From Lewinella sp. 4G2 (GTDB taxonomy: Bacteria; Bacteroidota; Bacteroidia; Chitinophagales; Saprospiraceae), in NCBI RefSeq assembly GCF_001625015.1, contig NZ_LVWJ02000014.1, forward strand, positions 2,728,001 to 2,792,000: a stretch of 64,000 nt of DNA, written 5' to 3'. Under the pieces are notes generated by a model. The model was not told the DNA's origin. It was given only the letters and a program-made list of their open reading frames with translations, and did no database searches. The position numbers and the translations under genes are program-made. Within the stretch, counting starts at the first letter, position 1, and each line of letters begins with the position of its first letter. Shown one piece after another: positions 1-8,142 of this stretch.

Positions 1-1191
1 CAGTGGTTGGAAGGCCTCATCGAACGGGAAGCAATCGACGTCGTGATTGTTGCGGGAGATGTCTTCGACGTCTCCAACCCTTCCAACCAAGCCCGCCAAC
101 TTTATTACCAGTTTCTTTCGCGCCTGCTCGCTACCGACGTAGCCGCGGCCATCGTCGTTGGCGGAAACCACGACTCTCCCAGTATGCTGGATGCTCCCCG
201 CGAAGTATTGCAGGAGCTCAATCTTCACGTGGTCGGTGCGGCGCGGTCGCAGGTGCAAAGTCAGGTGGTAACCATCAGGACCAACCGCGAGGGTGAGGAG
301 GAAGAGCTCATCGTGGCCGCCGTCCCCTTCCTCCGGGAACGCGACGTCCGGTCCGCCAAATTCGGGGAATCCCCCGACGAGCGGATGACCGGCATCAAAC
401 AGGGAATTCAGGACCACTTTACGGAAATTGGGGCTGCCGCCGTCGCCACCCGTTCAGCCAATACGGTACCCATCCTGGCTACCGGCCACCTGTTCGTCGG
501 GGGGGCGACGGATTCCGAAGACAAGAAAAGCCACATCTATCAGGCCGATGAGAACAACATCGACGCGGGTAATTTTCCGAACTGTTTTGACTACGTCGCC
601 CTAGGCCACGTCCACCGTGCTCAGAGCGTGAACGGGCAGGATAACATCCGGTACTGCGGCAGCCTCGTCCCCCTCACTTTCGTGGAGGGAATGAGCGACC
701 GTAGCGTCCGCATCGTTGATATAGGGAAGGCCGGCGAGCCGGTGTCCAGCCGCAAGATCCCCGTCCCCACCGCCAGAAAGTTGTACCGGCTCCACGGTAC
801 GCTCGACGTTGTGAAGGCCAAACTGCGCGCTGCGGTAGCGGAACACCTCAATCGGGAGGGAGAGGATATCCTGACACCCTGGGCGGAGGTTCGCGTCCTG
901 ACCGATGACCGGATCCACGACCTCCCCGAGCAGTTAGCGGCTACCGTTCTGGAGGTAGCCGCTCCGGAACCCGTACGGGAACCGATCAAGTTTTTACGCC
1001 GGTCCCAGGAACGTCTTTCCCCCGCACCCGCGGCAGCGCCCCAACAAACCAAGCAATTGGACGAGCTTTCACCGGTGGACGTATTCCAACTCCTCTGCGC
1101 CGCCGAAGAACTCAGCGAAGAAGTGGCGACGGAGGTCCTTACGGACTTCCGTGACCTCATCAACTGGAAACAGGACCAAGACAACGATTAA
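1..1191 (+). CDS. sbcD: Exonuclease SbcD, 5'-truncated by the window edge
   Basis: Nuclease subunit of the SbcCD (Mre11-Rad50 type) complex, which cuts hairpin and protein-blocked DNA ends. The reading frame is open from base 1, so the native start lies upstream and roughly the first 35-40 residues (including the first metal-binding Asp/His motif) are missing. Visible metallophosphoesterase motifs are VAGDVFD, GGNHDSP, TGHLFVGG and LGHVHRAQ, followed by the SbcD C-terminal domain and an alanine/proline linker. The linker contains a copy of the dispersed 18-bp repeat at 1024-1041, read as APAAAP. The stop lies 2 bp before the sbcC start, so the two are translationally linked. The TTG at position 7 is only an internal codon. 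Confidence 0.95.
   Translation, partial: QWLEGLIEREAIDVVIVAGDVFDVSNPSNQARQLYYQFLSRLLATDVAAAIVVGGNHDSPSMLDAPREVLQELNLHVVGAARSQVQSQVVTIRTNREGEEEELIVAAVPFLRERDVRSAKFGESPDERMTGIKQGIQDHFTEIGAAAVATRSANTVPILATGHLFVGGATDSEDKKSHIYQADENNIDAGNFPNCFDYVALGHVHRAQSVNGQDNIRYCGSLVPLTFVEGMSDRSVRIVDIGKAGEPVSSRKIPVPTARKLYRLHGTLDVVKAKLRAAVAEHLNREGEDILTPWAEVRVLTDDRIHDLPEQLAATVLEVAAPEPVREPIKFLRRSQERLSPAPAAAPQQTKQLDELSPVDVFQLLCAAEELSEEVATEVLTDFRDLINWKQDQDND
1024..1041 (-). repeat. Dispersed 18-bp repeat, copy inside sbcD
   Basis: Reads GCACCCGCGGCAGCGCCC on the + strand, the reverse complement of the consensus GGGCGCTGMCGCRGGTGC. It is in frame in the C-terminal linker of SbcD and encodes APAAAP. Confidence 0.7.
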
Positions 1192-1193
1192 GT

Positions 1194-4100
1194 ATGAGAA
1201 TCCTCCGCGTCCGCATCCTGAACCTGAACTCGCTCATTGGCGAGCACGTGATTGATTTCACGAAGGCCCCGCTAGCGAACCACCAACTGTACGCCATCGT
1301 CGGTCCCACTGGCGCTGGCAAGACAACCATTCTGGATGCCATCACGCTGGCGCTGTACGGACAGACCGAACGCAACTTAAAGGACCGTGATACCAACCCG
1401 GAAAACACCACGGTGATGAGTTACGGGACGGCCGAATGCGAAGCCTCCATCGAATACGAAACCGCCACCGGCCGCTACCGCAGTACTTGGACGCAGGCGC
1501 GCGCCCACAAAAAACCGACCGGTAAACTGCAGGGCAACAAACGACGAATTGACCAACTATCACCCGACGGGGTGGGGGAGGACAAGATCATCGCCGAAGG
1601 CATCAGGGCCGTTAAGGACAAGACCGAAGAAATTGTGGGCCTGGACTACGACCGCTTCGTCCGCTCGGCCATGCTGACACAGGGAGAATTCGCTCGATTC
1701 CTGAAGTCTTCCGCCACGGAAAAGGGAGAGATCCTGGAAAAAATCACCGGGACGGATATCTACAAAGAACTCAGTATTGCGGCCTTCGAACGCCACAAAC
1801 AGGCCCGACTGGCTTACGAAGACCAGGAGAAAAGCCTAAGTGCCAACCCACCTCTGCCGGCCGAGGAAAGAAAGGCCCTCGAGAGCCACCACGAAGAATT
1901 GCAACTCGAGCTCGGCCGCTTGAGTAAGCAGGTGGCAGACCTGGATGCTCAGCTGTTGCTCTACCGAGAATTGGAACGCCTCCAGCGAGAAGCCAACGAC
2001 CAAAAGGCCCAACAGGCGGCCATGGAAGATGAGTGGATTGACCGGGCACCCCAACGGAATCGCTTAGCCCAGGCCGTGGCTGTAGCCCACCTCCGCCAGG
2101 ACCTGACGGATGTAACGAGACTGAGACGAGCGATAGCTGATGGATTAGCGAAACTGAAGGCTGCGCAGGCGAGCGAGAAAGAACTGGCGCAAGTACTCGA
2201 GCAGCGCACTAAGCAGCAGCAGACCTCCAGGGAGGCGATGACCAAATTTACCGCGGCCTTACCCGCCCGCAACCAGGCCTGTGACAATGCCGCCGCGCTC
2301 GAAAAGAAAGTAGCTGAGCTTGAAGTCCGAGATGGTCTGCTCGTCAAATCAGCCAAAGAAATTGCCGAAAATAGTTCCAAAGCCAATCAAGATAAGTTAT
2401 CGTATGAGAAGGAGTTAGCTATTCTCACCGAACAACTTGGTGGAAAGACGGCTACCCAAATCGAAATACAGATTAGCGAGTTGGAGATTGCTATCCAGCA
2501 AGCGCGCAAGGAAGCGACCACCCTACAGCAATGGTTAGAAATCGGCCGATTGGAAGACGACCTGCGGACGCGGGGCCAACGGGCTGAGGTTCTCACTGGC
2601 CAGGCGGAGCAGTTGCGGCAAAAGCTAGCCAGCAGCCAGGAAAAGCTTAGTCAGTCGCGAAAGGAATTGGAAGAGCGGATTATGGTAGCCAAAGCTTTCC
2701 GTTTACAGTTTAGTCTGCGCGATCACCGTGCTGCCTTGATGGACGGTGCCCCTTGCCCCGTTTGCGGAGCCACCGACCACGCCATGCTGAGTAACCTGGA
2801 GGAGGTGAACGAGAACCAACTTCGGGAAGTGGAACGGTCCGAAGCTGCCACGCGCAGCACCATTAGCGAACTGGAGAAGGAAGAAGCCAAGCTGACCACA
2901 CAACTTAACCACACCACGACCAGCCTCACGACCGAGCGGGATAAGATGGCAGCCAAGAAGGTGGAACTGAAAAAGCTATCCCGACCTGAGGGGAAGGAGT
3001 ACCTCGATGTGGCTGCTACCGTCGCTGCACTTAACGCTGCGAATGGGCGAGTACAAGAACACGAACGAGCACAGGTGAAGGCCCAACGCTTACGGAAAAG
3101 CCTTCCCCAGTTGCGGGAGCTTGAATCGCGACTGAAAATCCTGAAGGCTCAGCTGCCAGAATTGGAAAAACGCGCTACTGCCCTACAGACGGGGCGGCAA
3201 GAAATTGCTCAGGAAAAAGATTCCCTGCAACGGTCAATCCACGAACTGCTGGGGGGGGAGTTTACCTCGAACCACTGCCGCCAACTCACGGCCAATCGGG
3301 AGCGCGAACTAACCGCGGCCGCTAACAAAGCGGAATCCGAAACCATCAAGGCAGCGGCGGCGCTTCAGTCTGCGAAAGACCAGCTAGGTGAATTACAATC
3401 CCTGCAACAAGATCGATCTTCCCAGCTCGCAGCTACGGAAAGCCAGCTACAACTAGCGTTGACTAAAGCAGAGGTAACCGAAGACCAAGCGCGCGGTCAG
3501 CTCATGGACTACCAGGAAGAGCAGCGCTTACGGGAGGAGATGCTTCAACTTGAGCGTAAGCGCGAACTCGTCATCAACGAGAGGAAGAAAACGCAGGAGC
3601 AAATCAGCGCGCAGCACGCATTGGTGGAAGATTTGCCGGAACAACACCTACTGCAGGCAAGGAAGGAGGAATTGGTCGCATCCATCTCCACGGCCAACCA
3701 GACGAGTGGCGCCCTTAATGAGCAACTAAGACAGGACGATAAGCGGATCGAAGCCATCGCCGCCGGCCGCGAAGTACTCGAAAAGCTCCTGGCCGAAAAG
3801 TCGCGGTGGGGCCGGCTAGACGAACTCATTGGGTCCGCCAGCGGTAAACGCTTTCGGGGTTTTGCCCAGGCCATTACCCTGCAGCGGCTTATCGAAATCG
3901 GGAACCGCCACCTGGAGCAGATCAATCCTCGCTACCGGATGGAGTACGAAGCCCCCGGCCGGGGTAAGGACGAGAATCTGAACATGATCATCGTCGATCA
4001 GTACCAGGATGATAATGCCCGCTCGATGGCCACATTATCCGGAGGGGAGAGCTTTCTCATCAGCCTTGCTCTGGCGCTGGGGCTTTCCGATCTGGCGAGT

Positions 4101-4319
4101 GGAAAATCCCTCATTCAATCATTGTTCATCGACGAAGGCTTCGGCACGCTAGATGGTACTTCCCTCGACCAGGCCATGACAACACTGGAAGGGTTGCAGG
4201 CACAGGGCAAGACGATCGGCCTCATTTCCCACGTCCAGTCGCTTAAGGAACGTATCCCCTGCCGCATCGTGGTGGACCCGATCGGGGAGGGTTTCAGTAC
4301 CGTGAATTTTGTCGGGTAG
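1194..4319 (+). CDS. sbcC: Exonuclease SbcC, SMC-like ATPase
   Basis: ATPase partner of SbcD; its ATP-driven coiled-coil clamp presents DNA ends to the nuclease. The 1041 residues have the expected layout. A Walker A motif GPTGAGKTT is near residue 38. Two long Glu/Lys/Gln-rich coiled coils flank a zinc hook CPVCG near residue 520. The ABC signature LSGGESF is near residue 948 and Walker B LFIDEGFGTLD near 977. The ATG follows the sbcD stop by two bases, which fixes the start and supports a two-gene operon. About 215 bp without a gene follow, containing only a small GGGGC...CCCC hairpin near 4433 and the hpf leader. Confidence 0.96.
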   Translation: MRILRVRILNLNSLIGEHVIDFTKAPLANHQLYAIVGPTGAGKTTILDAITLALYGQTERNLKDRDTNPENTTVMSYGTAECEASIEYETATGRYRSTWTQARAHKKPTGKLQGNKRRIDQLSPDGVGEDKIIAEGIRAVKDKTEEIVGLDYDRFVRSAMLTQGEFARFLKSSATEKGEILEKITGTDIYKELSIAAFERHKQARLAYEDQEKSLSANPPLPAEERKALESHHEELQLELGRLSKQVADLDAQLLLYRELERLQREANDQKAQQAAMEDEWIDRAPQRNRLAQAVAVAHLRQDLTDVTRLRRAIADGLAKLKAAQASEKELAQVLEQRTKQQQTSREAMTKFTAALPARNQACDNAAALEKKVAELEVRDGLLVKSAKEIAENSSKANQDKLSYEKELAILTEQLGGKTATQIEIQISELEIAIQQARKEATTLQQWLEIGRLEDDLRTRGQRAEVLTGQAEQLRQKLASSQEKLSQSRKELEERIMVAKAFRLQFSLRDHRAALMDGAPCPVCGATDHAMLSNLEEVNENQLREVERSEAATRSTISELEKEEAKLTTQLNHTTTSLTTERDKMAAKKVELKKLSRPEGKEYLDVAATVAALNAANGRVQEHERAQVKAQRLRKSLPQLRELESRLKILKAQLPELEKRATALQTGRQEIAQEKDSLQRSIHELLGGEFTSNHCRQLTANRERELTAAANKAESETIKAAAALQSAKDQLGELQSLQQDRSSQLAATESQLQLALTKAEVTEDQARGQLMDYQEEQRLREEMLQLERKRELVINERKKTQEQISAQHALVEDLPEQHLLQARKEELVASISTANQTSGALNEQLRQDDKRIEAIAAGREVLEKLLAEKSRWGRLDELIGSASGKRFRGFAQAITLQRLIEIGNRHLEQINPRYRMEYEAPGRGKDENLNMIIVDQYQDDNARSMATLSGGESFLISLALALGLSDLASGKSLIQSLFIDEGFGTLDGTSLDQAMTTLEGLQAQGKTIGLISHVQSLKERIPCRIVVDPIGEGFSTVNFVG

Positions 4320-4534
4320 TCCAAAAAGAAGGCCGAACGCACAATATCCGCACGCCTAAAAATAAGCTGCCCCGCCGAACGATAAGAGCGCCCGGCTGGT
4401 TCCAGTGATAGACCTTATATTGTCTATGCTCCGGGGCGATAACCCCAAACTGTGAGCAGTAAACCCAGCGGTAATGGCAGCGCGCCTACCCCGCGACCAT
4501 TGCCTTATTTTTCATCATTAAACGTGCACGTTAC

Positions 4535-4921
4535 ATGCAAATTACCATTCATCAGTCTTCTGATCTTCTTGACAGCACCGTTGAGGTCATCAACGAAAAA
4601 CTCAATAAACTCGAAACCTACTACGACCGCATCGAGCGCGCCGACGTCCACATCAAGGATGACGACGGCAACACCGCCAATGGCTACAAAGTGACCGTCC
4701 GCCTCGCCATCCCCGGTAACGACCTCGTGGCGGAACACACCGACCAGAGCATCAAACGCGCCATCGCTGATGTAGCCGAAGCGCTGCGCCGCCAGATCAA
4801 AAAGCACAAGGAGAAGGAGCAGGACCACCACGTCACTACCCCCATAACCCAGGAAGACGCCGTGATGCCCGTCCAGAATGAGACGGATGAGAATATTGCG
4901 GTCTCCGAAGAGCAGCTTTAG
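4535..4921 (+). CDS. hpf: Ribosome hibernation promoting factor (HPF/RaiA, short form)
   Basis: Small protein that binds the 30S subunit near the mRNA channel and helps silence or dimerise ribosomes in stationary phase. It has 128 residues: an N-terminal beta-alpha-beta fold beginning MQITIHQ, a conserved stretch around ADVHIKDD and VRLAIPG, and helices ending in the basic RRQIKKHKEKEQ. A polar, less conserved tail of about 28 residues follows. No long-HPF dimerisation domain is present. A near-consensus promoter element TATTTTTC lies about 25 bp upstream. The TAG stop is the first base triplet of an inverted 7-bp repeat array, which may form the 3' end of the transcript. Confidence 0.88.
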   Translation: MQITIHQSSDLLDSTVEVINEKLNKLETYYDRIERADVHIKDDDGNTANGYKVTVRLAIPGNDLVAEHTDQSIKRAIADVAEALRRQIKKHKEKEQDHHVTTPITQEDAVMPVQNETDENIAVSEEQL

Positions 4922-4992
4922 TAGTCTTCAGTCTATAGTCTGTAGTCTGTAGTGCGCAACGCCCTACTACAGACTATAGACTACAGACTAAA
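4919..4992. repeat. Inverted heptad repeat array (AGTCTGT family)
   Basis: Left arm of 7-bp units (AGTCTTC, AGTCTAT, AGTCTGT, AGTCTGT), a short GC-rich loop (GCGCAACGCCCT), then a right arm of complementary units (ACTACAGACTATAGACTACA). It folds as a hairpin of about 25 bp and begins in the hpf stop codon. Confidence 0.8.
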
Positions 4993-5036
4993 AACTTATC
5001 CGGAGGAGCACCTACCTATCCCAACGTAGCAAAGTT

Positions 5037-5044
5037 TATTTTTG
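5037..5044 (+). promoter_or_regulatory. Bacteroidota -7 element upstream of purC
   Basis: TATTTTTG, an exact match to TAnnTTTG, lies 18 bp before the chosen purC ATG. It overlaps an in-frame TTG at 5042, which argues against that codon as the start. Confidence 0.6.
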
Positions 5045-5062
5045 CCACAAACCTCAATTGCC

Positions 5063-6034
5063 ATGCCCCAGGCCCTCCGCGAAACCAACTTCACCTTCGA
5101 CCCATCCGCTGAATTTTACCGGGGAAAAGTCCGGGATGTATATCGCCGCGGCGGAGAATTATTAATGGTGGCTAGCGATCGCATTTCTGCGTTCGACCAC
5201 GTGCTACCCCGCGCCATTCCCCACAAGGGCCAGATCCTTAACCAGACGGCCATCCACTTTTTGGAAGCTACGCGTGACATCTGTCCCAATTGGCTAGAGC
5301 TTTCCCCCGATCCTAACGTTGCCATTGGTAAAGCGTGCGATGCCATTCCCGTAGAGATGGTCATCCGCGGCTACCTCGTTGGCCACGCCTGGCGTACTTA
5401 CAAAAAAGCCGAGCAGGAGGCGCTGCCGCGGGTGCTGTGTGGATTGGAAATGCCCGCCGGAATGCGGGAAAACGATCAATTCGCCGAACCCATCCTGACG
5501 CCGGCGACGAAAGCGGAAGAAGGGCACGATGAGGACATCAGCCGGGAAGAACTCCTCGAACGTGGTATCCTCACCAAAGAACTCTGGGACAAACTGGCCG
5601 ACTACACCCGCCGCCTTTTCGCCCGGGGCACTGCCATGGCCGCCGAACGGGGCCTCATTCTGGTAGATACCAAATACGAATTCGGTATCCTCGACGGCGA
5701 AGTCTACCTCATCGACGAGATCCACACCCCCGACTCCAGCCGCTACTTCTATGCAGAAGGTTACGCCGAGCGCCAGGCCAAGGGTGAACGCCAGAAGCAA
5801 CTTTCAAAAGAATTCGTCCGCGAGTGGCTAATGGAAAATGGCTTCCAGGGATTGGAGGGCCAAGCCATGCCGGAAATGCCGGACGATTTCTTGTCCCTTG
5901 TCACGCAGCGATACACCGAGCTCTACGAGAAGATCACCGGAAAGCAATTCGAGCCGGCACCGACGGACGATATCACCGGGCGGATACGCGAAAATTTGGT
6001 CAACACGGCTTGGAAAGTAGCGGAGGGCAAATAA
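5063..6034 (+). CDS. purC: Phosphoribosylaminoimidazole-succinocarboxamide synthase
   Basis: SAICAR synthetase: ATP-dependent ligation of aspartate to CAIR in purine biosynthesis. It has 323 residues from the ATG at 5063. Family landmarks include GKVRDVY near the start, SDRISAFDH, the substrate-site stretch IPVEMVIRGYLVGHAW, LTPATKAEEGHDE, and the C-terminal LVDTKYEFG...DEIHTPDSSRY. The length and insertions match the longer Bacteroidota/plant-like form rather than the 240-residue E. coli type. An upstream in-frame TTG (5042) falls within the promoter element and was rejected. No other pur gene is adjacent, so it appears to be a single-gene unit. Confidence 0.96.
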   Translation: MPQALRETNFTFDPSAEFYRGKVRDVYRRGGELLMVASDRISAFDHVLPRAIPHKGQILNQTAIHFLEATRDICPNWLELSPDPNVAIGKACDAIPVEMVIRGYLVGHAWRTYKKAEQEALPRVLCGLEMPAGMRENDQFAEPILTPATKAEEGHDEDISREELLERGILTKELWDKLADYTRRLFARGTAMAAERGLILVDTKYEFGILDGEVYLIDEIHTPDSSRYFYAEGYAERQAKGERQKQLSKEFVREWLMENGFQGLEGQAMPEMPDDFLSLVTQRYTELYEKITGKQFEPAPTDDITGRIRENLVNTAWKVAEGK

Positions 6035-6190
6035 TTTTCCGTTACAACACTTTTGCCCTTACCTAATTTGGATTTAATGACGTTGTTTTAGTGCGGCTAT
6101 CCGAAAGGGTTTGCCATCCCAATTACTGTTCTGACACCCCGCGTTCCGAGTCTGGCTATTGAGGCCATCCGGGACCTACTGATACTCAAA

Positions 6191-6769
6191 ATGAATACCG
6201 ATTTTATTCCCCTGTCCGCTCGCCCGGACGGAAGCATCCCACCCCGGGAACTGCGCAAGCTTGGTGGTGCCCTCTCCTTCACCCAATCCCTCCGGAACGG
6301 CGGGGCGGGATCTCCACGCGTGATCTACAACTCGGGCTTACAGGCCTTTACTTCTCTATCCCGAAACCTCGTTAGTGAGTCCGCCTTCCTTAGTTTGGAG
6401 GAGGTCAACGATGGCTTAGTCCTGCGCTGCAATTGTGGTAATCGGCTCGCCGCCCGGGGCCTGGCTTTTGAGCGGATCGAAAGAATTGAACTGCTCGCTC
6501 ACCGCATCTACACCATTTACCGGAGTGGGACCAATCAGCGGTACGGGCACCTGCAGAAAACGGTTTACCACGGAGAGCTGGCCATTCTGACGGTGTCGGG
6601 AGATATCATCCGTGCCACGGTGCCTACGCGGGAGTTTCGCTCGGTCAGTAAGTTTCTGCGAAGGGATAGTTTTAGTCCCTACTTTTTGGAAACCATTAGC
6701 CAAAGGACGCCGGAGATTGAGTTTACGCGGGTGTTTAGTCACTTGGGGCCGGAGGTGGAGCTGACCTGA
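6191..6769 (+). CDS. Hypothetical protein, 192 residues
   Basis: I do not recognise the family. The protein is soluble, without a signal peptide or membrane segment. A central CNCG pair of cysteines (near residue 80) is followed by a basic, regular stretch with LAHRIYTIYRSG, LQKTVYHGELAILT and REFRSVSKFLRR that looks like a small beta-rich domain. The second half is faintly like a LytTR-type DNA-binding fold in its alternation of beta strands and basic residues, but the key motifs are missing, so this is not claimed. It lies alone between purC and the hydrolase gene. Start ATG at 6191 was chosen as the first ATG in an open frame. Confidence 0.6.
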   Translation: MNTDFIPLSARPDGSIPPRELRKLGGALSFTQSLRNGGAGSPRVIYNSGLQAFTSLSRNLVSESAFLSLEEVNDGLVLRCNCGNRLAARGLAFERIERIELLAHRIYTIYRSGTNQRYGHLQKTVYHGELAILTVSGDIIRATVPTREFRSVSKFLRRDSFSPYFLETISQRTPEIEFTRVFSHLGPEVELT

Positions 6770-6831
6770 CCGTCGCGGCATAGTATCATTTCCGATTTTG
6801 GCCATCTTCGCAGCCTCTGTTGTTCTAGAGG

Positions 6832-6970
6832 CCCGACCTCCGGTCGGGTAATGTCATGAAGATTAATTATGCCAGTTCCCGACAACAAATTTTACATTGT
6901 AGTCTTGATCTACGGTTCATAAGTCTGCAGTTGTCACCTTCAATTACAGAAACCCCGACCGGAGGTCGGG
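6832..6970. repeat. Pair of inverted palindromic repeats (REP-like)
   Basis: CCCGACCTCCGGTCGGG at 6832-6848 and its reverse complement CCCGACCGGAGGTCGGG at 6954-6970. Each is itself a hairpin, and they are separated by 105 bp of AT-richer DNA. This lies in the gap between two + strand genes. Confidence 0.7.
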
Positions 6971-7045
6971 GCTCCATACCCGTGCAACCCCGAACGGAAA
7001 TCGTACCTCCATACCCTTTACTGATCACCCAGATAACCCCTCCCC

Positions 7046-7672
7046 ATGAAAATATTCTGCATCGGAAGAAACTACGCCGCCCACGCTGCGGAGTTAGGCA
7101 ACAAGGCCCCCTCCAAACCAATGGTGTTCATGAAGCCACCGACGGCTATTCTGCCCAATAACAAACCGTTCTACTACCCGGAATACTCCCAGGACATCCA
7201 CTTCGAAACGGAACTGGTCATCAAAATCGCGAAGAATGGCCGCCACGTACAGCCTCAATTCGCCAAGGACTACGTCGGTGGTATCGGCCTCGGTTTGGAT
7301 CTGACGGCACGGGATCTCCAGAACGAGCTCAAGGCCAAAGGCCACCCCTGGGAAATTGCCAAGGGCTTCGACAATTCCGCACCCCTTGGCGCCGAGTTTT
7401 ATGCCCCCGACCAGTTCGCGGACATCGACGATATTGAATTCCGCCTCGAAAAAAATGGTGAGGAGGTCCAACACGGGCATTCCCGTAACATGATCTTCGA
7501 CGTCACAAAACTCATCTGCTACGTCAGCCAATTCTTCCGCTTGCAGAAGGGCGACTTACTCTTCACCGGTACACCCGAGGGGGTAGGGCCGATTGCTACG
7601 GGCGATGAGCTGGTCGGTTACCTATCGCTAGCGAATGGGGAGGTGGAGATGTTTAGGACGCGGGTTAAGTAG
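7046..7672 (+). CDS. Fumarylacetoacetate hydrolase-family protein (acylpyruvase/oxaloacetate decarboxylase type)
   Basis: Metal-dependent C-C bond hydrolase or decarboxylase of the single-domain FAH fold (FAHD1/YcgM group). Family members act on acylpyruvates or oxaloacetate; the exact substrate cannot be read here. The 208 residues show the typical N-terminus IGRNYAAHAAELGN, the metal-binding HFETELV stretch, GLDLTARDLQ, the KGFDNSAPLG active-site segment and the C-terminal FTGTPEGVGP loop. The length matches the small FAHD1-like proteins. The ATG at 7046 starts exactly at the family's usual N-terminus. No pathway neighbour is adjacent. Confidence 0.9.
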   Translation: MKIFCIGRNYAAHAAELGNKAPSKPMVFMKPPTAILPNNKPFYYPEYSQDIHFETELVIKIAKNGRHVQPQFAKDYVGGIGLGLDLTARDLQNELKAKGHPWEIAKGFDNSAPLGAEFYAPDQFADIDDIEFRLEKNGEEVQHGHSRNMIFDVTKLICYVSQFFRLQKGDLLFTGTPEGVGPIATGDELVGYLSLANGEVEMFRTRVK

Positions 7673-7747
7673 TTGGTAATACCAGTCCCTGAGGGGCGTC
7701 TATTGTAGCGTGGGACCGCGCCAGCAGCAGCGAAGCTCATGCTTCCC

Positions 7748-7899
7748 CACGTTTCCGTTCCCCACGTTTTCGTTTACGCACGTTTTCGTTTTTCCACGTA
7801 TCCGTTTTCCACGTTTTCGTTTTCCACGAATGCGTTTCCCACGAATGCGTTTCCCACGTATCCGTTCCCCACGTATTCGTTCCCCACGTATTCGTTTAC
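7748..7899. repeat. Degenerate 15-bp tandem repeat, ten units
   Basis: Ten consecutive units starting with CACG, mostly exactly 15 bp (two are 16): CACGAATGCGTTTCC occurs twice and CACGTATTCGTTCCC once, with close variants between. The array is open in several frames on both strands (low-complexity RIRGKR or FSTY-type peptides), which is a by-product of the period being a multiple of three. The whole gap 7673-8142 otherwise holds only the terminator at 8067-8107. Confidence 0.8.
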
Positions 7900-8066
7900 T
7901 CACTTTCTGAAGTCCCCACATTTTAGGTTCCCCCCATATTGAGCGTTGCTCAGTTCCTAAACGTCAAATGGCACCTAACCTTTAATTTTCCAGGAGGAGC
8001 GTGAAGGACTTAAGCAACGACTTCTACAACCTTATATCGCAAGTACAACCACCGATAACGGTTGAC

Positions 8067-8107
8067 AAAAAAATCAGGGAAGCGCCGGAAATACCGGGCC
8101 TCCCTGA
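8067..8107 (-). terminator. Rho-independent terminator of the phospholipase gene
   Basis: On the minus strand TCAGGGA pairs with TCCCTGA, with an inner GCCCGG/CCGGCGC stem, followed by seven T. It is placed 36 bp beyond the stop of the minus-strand gene ending at 8143. Confidence 0.8.
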
Positions 8108-8142
8108 AAAAATGACGGTGTGCTTATTCTATCAATTACGCT

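Noticed and set aside
621..1184. Antisense open frames over sbcD, sbcC, topA and other genes
   Set aside because: Shadow frames of well-supported genes, with no recognisable product.
5042..5062. Upstream TTG start of purC
   Set aside because: Falls inside the TAnnTTTG promoter element.
7748..7942. Small repetitive protein genes in the 15-bp array
   Set aside because: Low-complexity peptides open on both strands with no start or codon signal.
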